Positions 11,790-23,639 are shown, numbered from the stretch's first letter. The stretch: DNA of 64,000 bases from Hermodice carunculata (GCA_964020975.1 OZ026613.1:61757668-61821667); one strand, 5' to 3'. The notes: generated by a model not told the origin, from the letters alone. Made by a program: numbers and translations.

Positions 11790-12288
11790 CAATTTCGTAC
11801 ACACATTTTTGGTACACATAAATGAAAACATGAATAACCAATCATATGTCTGTATTTATAGCACGTGCATGTCACACGGTAAAGCACTATGCATAACTAT
11901 AAAAACATGACGTTGCAGCATGCACTGCACGTGACGTTACGACGTGCACCACATGGATGACAGAGCGTCACACCACGCACTTTAGATCCGGGTGGTAGGC
12001 CTATCTGAGTCAACCGGACAGCAATAAATGCAGAGTTTGTGAGTAATAATTGCTGGACCAAGGAAAAGGGTTAAATATATTTTATTATCAAATTTACAAG
12101 AAAAATCCACAACATGATCATTCATAGCAATTTGGAAAAGGGCATGCCGTATAGGAATCCCTCTTGTAAGGTATATCATTACTTAAATTGATTAATATAA
12201 GATATGTTGGACGGCATGTCGTCCAATATGAAGTTTTACGGGACTCCAAAACGTAATATTGGACTCCCTGCTATCCAATATTTGTATA

Positions 12289-12291
<3 letters not shown>
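11790..12291. other. Non-coding; CRE/E-box cluster and TCCAATAT inverted repeats
   Basis: No gene. At 11907-11955 ATGACGTTG, CACGTG, GTGACGTTAC and GACGTGCAC lie within 50 bp. At 12207-12226 a near-perfect 20-bp palindrome TTGGACGGCATGTCGTCCAA occurs, and at 12255-12282 AATATTGGA and TCCAATATT form a perfect 9-bp inverted repeat. Confidence 0.5.

Positions 12292-12342
<51 letters not shown>
12292..12342 (+). repeat. (TG)n microsatellite
   Basis: About 25 uninterrupted TG units. Confidence 0.97.
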
Positions 12343-12346
<4 letters not shown>

Positions 12347-12369
12347 ATACAGATGGTATGCTATTTCTG

Positions 12370-13010
12370 GTTTATTCGTTACTTTCACATATCATTTAAT
12401 CGATTTTATATCATTAAATGTTTTCTATGATATGTTGAAATAATTTTTGGTATTTTGAAATATTTTGTATGTGATAGTTACTTAGTAAACGATTTAAACG
12501 CATGTGAACTATATTTGATCATATTTTTGATGGATAGATTTAAAGATATGGTGAAATCGACTGTATTTGAAGCTTTGTTGAAATGCATTTGATCATATGA
12601 TAAAATCGATCTTAACATATCATAAAATATTTCCGGAACTAATATATATATATATATATATATATTCCTATTAGAGGAAGAATTTGAACATATGTTCAAA
12701 TAATTGATCATATCGTCAGATCACTTCCTGTCCGACTAATCATATCACTAAATATTCTGGTATTTAATGGTAAGACAAGAAATTGATCATGTTATCAAAT
12801 TACCTCTGGTCCTGTTAAATATTTAATCGTATTATTTTATCCGACCGGAAACGATTTGATGAAGTGATCAAATAATTGATTATATCATCAAATTACTTCC
12901 TGGTCGATTTTATCATGCCATTAGACGTTATGATATGTTTACAAAATAGAATAATGAATAAGACAAAAAATGGAATTTCATGTGAAATGTCATTCCTGGT
13001 CATATTCAGT
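12370..13010. repeat. Degenerate tandem repeat rich in TGATCATATCATCAAAT
   Basis: Recurring units read roughly ATAATTGATCATATCATCAA followed by ATTACTTCCTGGTC. The best copies lie at about 12696-12736, 12777-12817 and 12868-12910, 80-92 bp apart, with weaker ones upstream near 12590. The core TGATCA is palindromic and ATATGAT/ATCATAT recur in both senses. A (TA)n run at 12640-12663 interrupts the array. Confidence 0.6.
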
Positions 13011-13621
13011 TCATTTTGGCATATCATATGTATTGCAAATTTCTGTATTATACAGTTGAATATATTAAGAATAAAAATAGGAACATACTCTTTGGCTACA
13101 AGCTCCAATCCCACACAGCGGAAAACGGCTTTAGCATTAAATCAGAGACAACTAAACATCAATTGAAACAAATAAAGATACGTAGTTCTCCAAACATTTG
13201 TAAATATAAAGAAAATATACGTTATCTCAGTGCTTCCTGCATGTAATTTTCCATTGCTGCATTGTTCTGTAGGTCTGTCTGTCATGGCGTGACACATGCG
13301 GTGTGACAGTACAAACAGCAAGGATAAAATCATACCCACGCTGTAATATTGAAGAAAGCCATGATGTCTCAGTGTTTTCTTCAAGTTGGCACCTATCAAA
13401 TTATGATTCAGGTGTAGAAGGACAATTGCCGTACTTTCCACTGAGTCTCGTTTAGTGATGGAGGATTTATCCTTAAGTGCATCATTTACCTTAGCCGATC
13501 TTAAGACTGTGTCATGCGCTGAAGCGATCAGACCTAAAATTTGGTTTCGCTTTGAATTTCATAAGCTTTTAACTTTTTTTTCGTCAAGTACATTTAAGGG
13601 GTTTATTGTCAATGACACAAA
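13011..13621. other. No feature seen
   Basis: AT-rich non-coding sequence with only short chance frames on both strands. Confidence 0.5.
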
Positions 13622-14165
13622 TTGATGGCTTCAGACGTTTACAAAACTGACGTCTCTGAGGATATAACCAGAAAGACATGGTCTGGCAGCCCCTTGCCCT
13701 GCACTGTCTTCAAGGTATCCAACTTCACCTGTGCCTTTTTATTGACCAACTCAAGAAACTGGTGCAGCCCAATGAGCATGAGGAGCCAGGGACCGTTTTG
13801 TCTCGTCTGAAGTTGTCCACCAAGTTGACAAGGTTCTTTGCACCTGTCAACTTTCATTAGCACGAGACCTTGTGCACATATCAAACAAATTGGTTGGAAG
13901 ACTCAGCGGAACCATGAAATGTCAAAATTGCAGAGTTGTAGATCCAAATCTTCATATCTTTGTGAGATCGTGATTGCCGCATTTGTTTCCGTTCTGAATT
14001 AAAAGAGAAACCCTTTTCATTCAACTGAAAAGAAGATGGTGTTTGAGAGAGAAAGCGGAAATAGGCTTTTTTGGAAACCTTAACGGAACAACGATAACAC
14101 ATATTTGCTGGGATGGTTGCCTCAGGTGTCTGACGGAATATTGTGATCGCTGGTGACACTCTCCT
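13622..14165 (-). mobile_element. Gypsy-like LTR retroelement fossil (Gag zinc knuckle to protease/RT linker)
   Basis: On the minus strand a stretch beginning near 14160 contains CYRC, then YFRFLSQT and NEKGF, resembling the Gag zinc knuckle of Gypsy-type elements. Further on, NGPWLL and LHQFLEL resemble the GNGP-LLGRDWL-LDW segment between protease and reverse transcriptase. No LTRs, RT or integrase were recognised nearby. It looks like a short, old, internally broken piece with several breaks. The family call rests on two weak motifs in the right order. Confidence 0.4.
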
Positions 14166-15635
14166 GGGTTTATCTGCCCATTTTCTTTACCAATTCAATG
14201 AACAAACGTGTTTAGGGAGATGGCAATTGGCAGGCATTTAGATTCTTAAATGCGTGGTAATGCAGGCTAGAGTAACACGCGTGCCGCCAATACCTTCTTA
14301 TCTGATGCAAACTACAATGTAAGTTGTCAGGCAAGTGATAATGGGGTGCTTGAAATTAAGTAGTTAGCTTTTCCCTTCCTCTCGATTGCGAACAAATGGT
14401 TTTGATGAGCATTTGCCATGAGAAGGATGTCCGCTATTATAATTTGCTTTGATCTGTGGACCCATATTGTACCTGTTCAATTTGTCCCCTGGGTGCCCCA
14501 ATTAAACTTAGGTGGCAACATTAAACCCGTATCCAACCTAATTGGCAAAAGACACATAGGGCCTACATGGGTAACTCTTCCCTTTGGACACCGGCATCTT
14601 TGAGAAGTCGTTGATGTAATCCTTTTTATTCAGTCAGGAATCAATTGGCTATTTATTCTTAATCTATTTTATTTCCAAAATCTCAGAGAAGTTATGTAAA
14701 ATTTGTTGCTAAAGGCAGTTTGTTATCACACCTTGTGTGGTCTATATTCGATAGAGAGCTCAGACAGCTTGCCAAACTGGTGGTTTTATGTAGCCGCCTG
14801 TTGGTCAATGTTCCACAACATCTATTCCATTCATTTCCCATATTTTAATGAGCAGTCTCATGGCTACATGGGATACGGCTACTTCTTTGACGAGAGATCG
14901 TGTGTGGTAAACATGGTAAACACTTATTGCTTGGTGTTTCTGTGGCTCTTTTGTGTAAGTTTTTTTCAACATCTTGAAGATCAGCTGACAATATATTGTT
15001 GATGTATCAGCACTAATTTTGCACCTTCCATTGCTTACGATAATTAAATAATCGGATTTCCAAAAAAGGATCGGACTCTTTGATTTTGATGCTTACTATA
15101 CACAAGGATGCTACACACTTAACTTCCTCCAGCAAAAATTAGGCTCTTTAACATTTTCTTACTTATTAAAAATATTCCATCTCCAGATTAAGAGCTTTTT
15201 TCTTTGGCTTCGTAAATTTTGATGCAATTTTGTAACGCAAATTCCAGATATAGTATTGTGTTTCTCAAATCATGCTTCAGTTGTTCCTACCAGTGGTATA
15301 TTCTTCAATGATTTCAGTTTACATTTCTTTTGTCTTTGGGACTATTTACGGTATAGCAGACCTTGATCATTTAAGATATTCTGTCTCTGCTTTACCAAAG
15401 ATTAAGACCAAGGAATCCAGCGGGATCCGATCCTTGACAGTTCTGGACAAGTGTGTCGTTTGAAAGACCTGTCTTAACCTTAACGCTATTGGGTTCGTTG
15501 GAAATGAACGACCATTTTCTTGGTCTTGGTCAAACTACTGGTAGGGTTAAACTATTACGCAAGGAGTGCATCGGGTTTTTACTAATCATTGTGCAATGCG
15601 GTTTGTTTGATTGTTGAAGAACATGAAGTTAAGCT
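14166..15635. other. No feature seen
   Basis: Non-coding. An open frame at 14703-15002 is rich in aromatic residues and cysteine but shows no family motif and is probably chance. Confidence 0.5.
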
Positions 15636-15760
15636 AAGTTTAGTTTAAACGTATTTATTTGTACTGGATTGCCCAATAGTTCAAAAATTGTCTAATCTAG
15701 GGGTTCTCCAGACGCGAAGACGCACAACAATATATACAAGACTCACAAGACAATACAAAT
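15636..15760 (-). mobile_element. LINE 3' tail fragment (shared GTTTAAAC terminus)
   Basis: Read on the minus strand, this segment ends in AATAAATACGTTTAAACT, the same terminus as the LINE ending at about 35455. It also shares the internal ggggttctcca and acaatatatacaagac strings with the complement of 35340-35400, in the same order. It is a short 5'-truncated 3' UTR copy. Confidence 0.7.
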
Positions 15761-15891
15761 CATAATATGACTATGAGATGACCATGGTATAAACTAGGCT
15801 ATAGACACCAAAGTCAAAGTCCGAACGAATGTCACTGAGCTAAAATCATGAGCAAACAGCATGGTTTAGAAAGGAGACAACACTCACCGTC

Positions 15892-15976
15892 GTTGGTTCT
15901 TTTGTCAGAATGAATTACAAACCACGCCGCGCTTCTTGTCACTTGGTTTCTTGTTCCTTCTGACACAAGAACCAAC
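15892..15976. repeat. Inverted repeat, 19-bp arms, 47-bp loop
   Basis: GTTGGTTCTTTTGTCAGAA at 15892-15910 and TTCTGACACAAGAACCAAC at 15958-15976 are complementary at 18 of 19 positions. It could be a hairpin or a tiny foldback element. Confidence 0.8.
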
Positions 15977-18273
15977 CCACTTCAACTCGTGGTGTCTCTT
16001 TATTGTAAGTGCCAAAGCATACCAACGCCTTTAATATGCATGTTTAGTGAAAAGATTTATACTATCTTGTCAGTGGACTTTTCTTAGCTGTTTCACGTGC
16101 CTGAAACTACAAGAGACTTTTTGATATGGTATTTGATGGTATTGAAACAAGTGAACAGCAATTGTACATTTCATATTTTGTGGGTCCCAGATCTAAGTTG
16201 CTAGCACCTCAGTATAATACACAAAGATGTATTGACACTGAAGACGATTCATCTGGACGAATTAACAAAGAAACACATACTGTCGGCCTCCAGTCAAATA
16301 TAAGGTTCATATCCGTCTGGTATTCCATTTTGTTTTTGTTCGTTGATTGTACGTAGTAATTATGTCGTTGTTGTGGCTTTCTGGACTGAAAGCATTCTTC
16401 ATCTTGCCTATGCATTTTAAAACACTCGCGTGGTTTCTATTCTATCTGAGTCAAGATAACTCTGATTTTTGTGGACAAGATGGATTTGAAACTTAATCTA
16501 CTGAACTAGAGACATCTAAGCCTAATTGATACCAATTGAGGCACATCACTGTGGACAAAAAGCATGGGTCTGCTCTTCCCTCTGCTATTAATGCTAATGG
16601 AAATCCCTCCTTTACCTTATAGTTGCGGGATAGTTAATATCTTTCGTCAACAAGCTGCTTCTTATCCCGTTATTGTAAAGCTAAAATCACCTTAGAACTT
16701 GTTGTGGTTGAGATTAAACCAATACACTTTCATTTATCATTGGTGGGCATGCGCCATTGTGGAATTTATCGTTGAATATGTAGCCCAACAAGATGGAAAA
16801 TGCACCTTAACTTGTACATAAAGAGGGATTATTTCTTAGATTTCAATGACTTATGGCTGAGTGCATTCTTGATAAATGTGGGACCTTTGATGTGCAGCCA
16901 CTGAGTTAATTATTTATGTATGGTTTAATTTTTGGGTCAGATGTGGTGTAGAGTATGATAGGGTGTAACGTGAAACTGTCTCATACAGGTGTCACCATAG
17001 GTGAGGTAACCTTTCCCCCTTGAGGCTTTATTCTGCAGGAACGTCGTCTTTCTTCTCACTACATAGTGATGTTGCAAACGTTGCAAGTTATTCTTTACAC
17101 TTTGATTTTAATCAAACTGCTGCTGGCGGGGAAATGTTCTTAAATCGCATGTTAAAATAAATTATCTACATATTTTTCAAATACTTCGGTGTTTGTCTTT
17201 TTGTCTTATTTATTATTTTTATTTCTTCTTAGGTATAACTCAGTTTTTATTCCTCAGTCAAAGAGCCAATAAGACTTCGAGTTTGTATTGGCATTCTTAG
17301 GTCCACTTTCTGGCGACTGTGCCTGCCTTTTCAATAGTTCTCTTTATTTCTAACAGGTCACCTTCGGTAGGCCTGCGCAGTCGTGATAAGGACGACGGTG
17401 AAGAGACAGTCAAGCTTACGGGGCGGCGGCATTGATCACCACCCGAACCAGACAGTTCCATCGGTTGCACGCGATAATCGACCTGTCACCATCATCTTTC
17501 AGTGGACACTTCACGCCGCCGACTTAAATTACCGCCTACGAGATGAACAGTGTTCCGTGCATCCCACTACGCACACTAATCTCTGGCTCTCAATGTCAGC
17601 AAATTTATGCTAAATTGGCGGCGATTTAAACTTTTAAGATAAGGCCAAAACATAGGGTGTCTTTACCCCCAGATAGAATCGCGGGAAAAGTAGCTTTGAA
17701 AGCAGGGTGATCAAGCAAGTAAATTCATTGCTGAAATAGGTTGCATATTAAAGTCATTTCAATGGATGCCCTCAAATGTGTTACCACCTGTATGCTGGAA
17801 ATACTTATTCATCGTTACAGTACTCTGTGTCGAGATCCTTTGGGAACAGTCCCATTGTCCATTTAGGTTTTCGGAACGCTGTTGTTTTGTTTTAAAACGC
17901 CCAATAGAGTGTCCTTGGTCCTCAAGAGCTCTGGCCAGCAGGACCAGAGTGACATCCTAACTTGTCTGTCAAATTTTATCATTTGGTCGAAATTGTTACT
18001 TTAACATGCAGCTGTATGTAAACTGGTGCCATCTCTGAATAACTGCTCCTAAATACTTTTTAGCACGCCAACTTTTTGAAATCCAGATACAGTCTAGGCT
18101 TTCTAAAGAGAATAAATTCTGCAGTTTTCCTCTGCTATTAACCATGGTGAGTTGAATCTTGTCTCTTATTGATAGCACGGAAGAAAATAGCTAAAGGCAA
18201 GGAAGGACCACCTGCGGGGCACACGGAATCTGAGAGCACCTTAAACCCCCTGTGTGCACGCAAAAGATTGGGG

Positions 18274-18274
<1 letters not shown>
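15977..18274. other. No gene seen; one GC-richer patch at about 17357-17600
   Basis: About 2.3 kb without a convincing gene. At 17357 a good acceptor-like sequence (pyrimidines then AACAG) precedes a GC-rich stretch to about 17600, but all three frames are short and no protein family is recognised. Confidence 0.45.
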
Positions 18275-18360
<86 letters not shown>

Positions 18361-18365
18361 CATAC

Positions 18366-18438
<73 letters not shown>
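18275..18438 (+). repeat. (TA)n - (CATA)n - (GA)n compound microsatellite
   Basis: About 82 bp of TA, a short CATA spacer and about 69 bp of GA. The poly-Tyr-Ile and Arg-Glu frames it produces are artefacts. Confidence 0.98.
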
Positions 18439-18442
<4 letters not shown>

Positions 18443-18957
18443 TCGGCTACAATTTAAAAGTGAAAATAAAATAAAACACTTATAATAACAAAAACTTATC
18501 ATACGACTTGTTCATAGTTTTTCATTAGATTCCCTTAAAAATAAACGATGAGAAAAATCGACCTGAAAGCAAATATGATGACGAGATTAAGCAGCTCTGT
18601 ATATGATTTTGCTGCAGTGGTAAGGAAGTCCCACTGATACATAATTTAACCTTTTTTTTAAATTCTTCACTTCAAAATTTGACCATGTCCATTCATGGAC
18701 TTCGTAGAACGCATTTCATGTAAAACAAATATCACAATATAATGAATTACTCATCATATCAACGCTATTTACACATAAGACCTAAACCAAATACTGTGCT
18801 TTGCAAAGTTTCATTCTTTTACATATGAACAAGCCTTCATGTTGCCTCTGGTGTGATCTAAATTGCACATTATTCTGACATTCCATTATCATTTATTTAT
18901 CTTGTCGCGTAATTAAAGGCAGTGAACCACTTCACATTTAATAACATTATTACCACT
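18439..18957. other. No feature seen
   Basis: AT-rich, non-coding sequence between two long TA tracts. Confidence 0.5.
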
Positions 18958-18979
18958 TATATATATATATATATATATG

Positions 18980-19025
<46 letters not shown>

Positions 19026-19080
19026 CGCCGGTACTTTCGGGGCAACCTTCTCCGCTAAGCTCTATGTATATGTGTATATG

Positions 19081-19174
<94 letters not shown>

Positions 19175-19214
19175 CGCCGGTACTTTCGGGGCAACCTTCT
19201 CCACTAAGCTCTAT
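18958..19214 (+). repeat. Duplicated TA tract plus 45-bp unique segment
   Basis: A TA tract at 18958-19020 is followed by a 45-bp unique segment (19021-19065, starting AAAACCGCCGGTACTTTCGG). A second TA tract runs at 19084-19169, then the same 45 bp again at 19170-19214 with a single G/A difference. This is a tandem duplication of about 150 bp that includes the microsatellite. Confidence 0.95.
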
Positions 19215-22200
19215 ATTTGACTGGGGGGGGGGGTCTTGCCCTGTGCTGCTACTTAACTCATAGCCTGGGGGCGACTTCAGTGTCTGATACAAAATCCCTT
19301 TTCTGGGGCTTACAACTGGTAACTGTGTGACGTTGTTTTTACATTTTCGGGTAATGCTCACTCTTGAAAGGTCCCTTCATATAGTTTATATTACAGTCAT
19401 TCGACAAATTAACCTTTCTTTAATACTAATCATACATATATTTTGGATACTACCTCCTCAAATTATCCAATCGACTTGGCTGCCATTTTGAACATTGTGC
19501 ACCCAATGGTTTGTAAACGAGTATTGGGACGATCTTCGTGGGCGGGGGAGGGGGGGGGGTATAATGTATGAAACCAAAGTATGGATATTGCAAATGTTTC
19601 AGAGCATCATTAATGACATGATAAATGCTGTGACCGTGATTCTCTTTGATACTCAAATCAGATGTATTTTTGTGTGGCTGTCCCGCAACCCATGCATTGC
19701 AGAATGTCCATAATGGCACTCACCTCAAGGTAGCGTGTCGCATTTGGATTTATAAGTAACGATGATAACTGCTTTAAACACAACCGAGCGAGCAGATTAA
19801 AGTTAAGATAGTAAGTCATGTTTTAAAAGTATTTTAACAACCGTTTGCCCTTGTAACTCCGAGAACAGACACCTCGAACCTTGCGAAATATTACGATAAC
19901 GATCACCGAACAACCGAGGCTCTGCTGTTTCTCTGGCCCAAATTGATCCTCCAGTTGAAATAAAATGCTGTGTTTGAGTTGACTTAACTGCAAGATAACG
20001 GCACACGATGGCCACTTTCTCGATAAAATCTTTCAGCCTGGGTCGACCAATTTTTATTCGGGAGGGGCGGCTTGAAAGTACTTTTTTTTGTTCTTTCAAT
20101 TTTAAGGTCGGGCCTTTTCAGCAGGGTCTGTCAGGTGACCAGAACCACACGTATATTTTTTGTTAGTCCTTAGGTAACTTGGACATTTGTTGAAACATGT
20201 TTAAAATGGATGTTCTTTCCCCTTGATACTCGGGCCTTTTACACATTGCCTTCTTTGACGTTAGTTTAATTTGTTTCCTGGGCACAGCCGGAGGCACTTG
20301 TAAATGATAAAACAGGTCAAACACACCGATAAGTCTATTTGTCACTTCTTAGGTGTCCAAGTGAAGGATTGATTTACTCAAATGATGACTTTTTGATGTT
20401 CACTAATTTTGATAAACAGAGACCAACGGCGCAGCAACATCATAGCTGTTTCCTTTTAGTTTAGCCAGTTTCGCCATGACGATTCCATTGTTAAGACTTG
20501 TTGGCCAGAGGTAAACAATTTGGTGGGTGATTAAAATGAGAACGCGTCAGTCGCCAGCGGCAACACGCCGAGGATGTAAATCGGCTACTGGTCAGTCCGC
20601 TTGTCCGTCCTTTGCCGGACACCAGGCAGGTGCAAGACTGGACATTTCACGCCGATCTTTTGTTTAGAGGTTGACTGGCGTGTGTTTCGATGGACCTACA
20701 TCAGGTTCAAATGCCGGTCACATCAAAATTGACCATTTTGTGCTTAAAGATTGCTTGCCTCAGACGTCTCCCAATACTCGTTCCTTTTTCAAGTTATAGA
20801 TCTACACATGTGCACAGAAATCCAACCCGGACCAACTGTTTTTCGAAATAAAAAATGTTTAAACCAAGTGATATCTTTTAAAGTACCAATATGATTATGA
20901 AGGACCTGGTAGGCCTATGTGCCAAAACAAAAATACATAGATGCTAAGTCTTCTCTTTACATGACTAAACTGAAAAATATTGCCGTTTTGCTCATGCACA
21001 AAACAAACTAGCTGAAAGATTTACAGCAACCATCATACGTGGTACTGCTTGGTGTATAATGTGAAATAATTTTGCCTCAAAAATGCAGGCAAAGGGTTTT
21101 ACATATAACAATGAATGACTGGTATTTAAAAACTGTGATACTCCGGTTGTCAGTTCGATCAAATTGTCTAATATGAATAAGCATGACACACAGTATAAAT
21201 GCAAAATACTGGTATATAAATTATTATATATCCTATCATCTTTGTTTTCAAGGAAGGTAATGTAATTACAGTTTTTATTCATTTCATTAAAGTGAAAAGT
21301 TACAAATGTTGAAATGAAATATATTGCATTGTAGTTGATAGGTGCAACAAGAAACAGCGCGACTCTGCGCGACACGGAGTTTTATCAGAGAGAAGCTGAA
21401 AACTTCTACTGGTGATGATCCCCCAGTTTGTCTTGAACCATCCACATAGGTCATTATTACAGCATCATCTGTAGCTGCAGTGGAACTTGTAGCGTACAGA
21501 CATACAAAAAATGGCACAAGGACCGCAGGTCTAGCACATAGCCAGAGAAATCATGTCGGAGACGTCAATTAGGCACATAAACAGGTAGAAACTTTGCAAG
21601 GTATGATTAGTTAATCTTGTTAAACTGGTTAAGATATTGAAGCTTTTTGTTTGTTTCTCAGGGGTATCTTTTAAAACACTGTGATTATGGAGCCAGCTCT
21701 TGTTTTTGTTTTTTGTTTTTTGTCTTTTTGAGCTTCACAAATACTTACCTGTTGAATATATCAAGTCCTGTTCACCTCTATTTCATTCCTTGAGTAGAGG
21801 CAATATGGTTCTTGATTTATTCCGAGGAAATCAAGATACCAGACAAAGTTAAAATTAGTTTCACTCTGCTATGCCCAGTACATATCACTGATAAGACTGT
21901 GGGCTTACGGGCATTAAGGGAGTTGTATTTCTTGTGTACACCAACCAAAATATCCAAGACAAATTGTATAATGTTTTGTATGGCTTGATGAAACATTGCT
22001 TTGAGGATAGAAAAAGGATGGACACCATTTGCTGCTTGGAGGCAATTGGTACATTGATCCCCAGTACCTTCCGCATACACATATGAATGAGCACGGTATA
22101 TACTATCGATGCTGTCACGTTCAGTTTGTGTTTACCTGAGGGCCAGTCATGAAATATAGGGTGCTGATGCTTTGGTGTTCAAATCATGCTTACTTGCATG

Positions 22201-22369
22201 AAACCTACGTTGCCGTTCTTCCCATGACGTACAAGTTTCAAGTAAGCTTTATTTTCAGATAGGTTACAGAAAAAAAGAACACAGAGATATTGTACCGACA
22301 TATACAAATATAAATATAATACATAAAACGAGAAAAGAACATTTGCTTCAAAAGCAAATCTGTTTGTGT
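19215..22369. other. No gene seen
   Basis: About 3.2 kb of non-coding DNA with G homopolymers at 19217-19232 and 19541-19558. Several frames of 70-127 codons exist on either strand, but none shows a recognisable domain, coding-like start or splice context. A possible LINE-tail-like string lies near 22235. Confidence 0.45.
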
Positions 22370-23170
22370 GCTTTTAACGCCCAAATGGAAGCTATAAGCA
22401 AATCTGTCTGTGTGCTTTCAACGCTTAACTGGATGCTACTGTAGCACAAACCTAAGAATTTAAGGTGTCACGTAGACGTCTATCTGGTTTAAGTTGTCCA
22501 AATGTCCCTAATTATTATAAATCAAATTTCTACACCTTTCGTTTGTGGCCCGTTGGATGCGCCTAGAGCACAAACCTATGAATTTAAGTTGGAATGGTAC
22601 CTCTACTTTTAATAGCTTTGAAGATATTAAACAATTAAAATTTCAAATAGCCCTAATTTGCACAAATTAAAATGCTACAACCTTGGTTCATCGTTCATTG
22701 GATGCTGGTATGTCACAAACGTATAAAATGAAGTTGGGTTGGCACCTTTACTCATAATAGCTTGTAAACTATATAAGATTTAAATTTTGTGTATTTGTCT
22801 TATGTGCATAAATTAATTTCCTACAACTTTGGTTCATTATTCATTGGATGCGGCTATATTTGTCACAAACATGTAAATTGAAGTTGTATGGGACCTCTGT
22901 CTATAATAGTTTTGGAGATATGCAACTTTTAAATTTTCCAGTTCCCCTAATTATTATGAGTTAAAATTCTACAACTTTTGTTGACTGTCCATTAGAATGG
23001 CGTGTCTCACAAATCCATGGGTACAAATTAGAATTTTGTGTCATCTGTATGAAATAATTTTGAAGATATTGAGATTTTGAAATTTTATTCGCCCTAATTT
23101 GCACAGTTATGAACATCATGAATAGTCCAAACCAGATAGTCAAGTTCTTTACCAGGTGAATCACCATGGC
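22370..23170 (+). repeat. Tandem repeat family B main array (~5.5 degenerate units)
   Basis: Units of about 124-156 bp, anchored on ggatgc at 22431, 22555, 22700 and 22856 and a decayed copy near 22995. Each unit reads, in order: cattggatgc, a gtcacaaac-like stretch, gaatt(t/g)aagttg, ggtacctct, ataatagctttgaagatat, aaattttc, ccctaatt, then ctacaactttggttca. The array is old and diverged, and no reading frame is conserved. The same family appears inverted at 5990-6250. Confidence 0.85.
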
Positions 23171-23233
23171 AAGTTAGGGGCTTTTTGAAACGGTAGTGTC
23201 CTAACTCCGTTAGACGTCTCTTAAATCCTTTTA

Positions 23234-23373
23234 TGACACCAGAGGGCAGCACTTGAGGGTGATCATTTGCATGATTTACTTATTTGCACAACAACAAATC
23301 CCTTAGAAGCTTTGTTAAGCAAATATCCAAAGTTATGCAAATGAACAAAGTCAAGTGCTGCCACCTGGGGTCC
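23234..23373. repeat. Foldback element with inverted CTCF-like and octamer motifs
   Basis: The left arm starts TGACACCAGAGGGCAGCACT (23234) and the complement of the right arm starts GGACCCCAGGTGGCAGCACT (ending 23373). The outer 23 bp match at 19 positions. The arms continue for about 55 bp and both contain the octamer ATTTGCAT (23265-23272) or its complement ATGCAAAT (23335-23342). The outer motif resembles the bilaterian CTCF core CCAnnAGrkGGCrS, so the two copies form an inverted pair about 110 bp apart. It may be a hairpin-type MITE. Confidence 0.75.
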
Positions 23374-23447
23374 TAAATTCCACTATTTACAAGAGCATCA
23401 GTGACTGGATAGTTTGGTTACACGCTATGGAAAGCATAAGTTTCTCC

Positions 23448-23628
23448 ACTACGCGTTACTGAGGCTTGGCGACGCGTTCTAGAAGAACATTTTTACGGCA
23501 GCACATAGTGGAGACTGTAATCTTATTGGTTGGCTCGACTACGCGTTGCCGAGCCTCGACTACGCGTAGTGGAAACTGTAATCTGATTGGTTTGGTGGGC
23601 TTCGCGTTGTCGAGCCTCTACCACGCGT
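23448..23628 (+). repeat. 61-bp tandem repeat with ACGCGT palindromes
   Basis: Two adjacent 61-bp units, 23507-23567 and 23568-23628, each read AGTGG(A/G)(A/G)ACTGTAATCT followed by an ATTGGTT-like stretch, CGCGTTG(C/T)CGAGCCT and ACGCGT. They are preceded by a partial related stretch at 23448-23478. Five ACGCGT hexamers fall within 180 bp, and the unit junction holds the perfect palindrome ACTACGCGTAGT (23559-23570). The CpG content stands out in an AT-rich, CpG-poor region. Confidence 0.85.
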
Positions 23629-23639
23629 ACTGGAGGCTC

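Noticed and set aside
17357-17613. Possible exon after an acceptor-like sequence
   Set aside because: All frames from the acceptor meet stops early and no protein similarity is visible. Kept only as a GC-rich patch.
18169-19361. Long frames of alternating Tyr-Ile or Arg-Glu
   Set aside because: They translate (TA)n and (GA)n microsatellites.
20992-21375. 127-codon minus-strand frame
   Set aside because: AT-rich, hydrophobic composition typical of random sequence; no motif, and no splice or promoter context.
21817-22118. Overlapping minus-strand frames of 77-87 codons
   Set aside because: No domain recognised in either frame, and two equally open frames overlap, as expected by chance.
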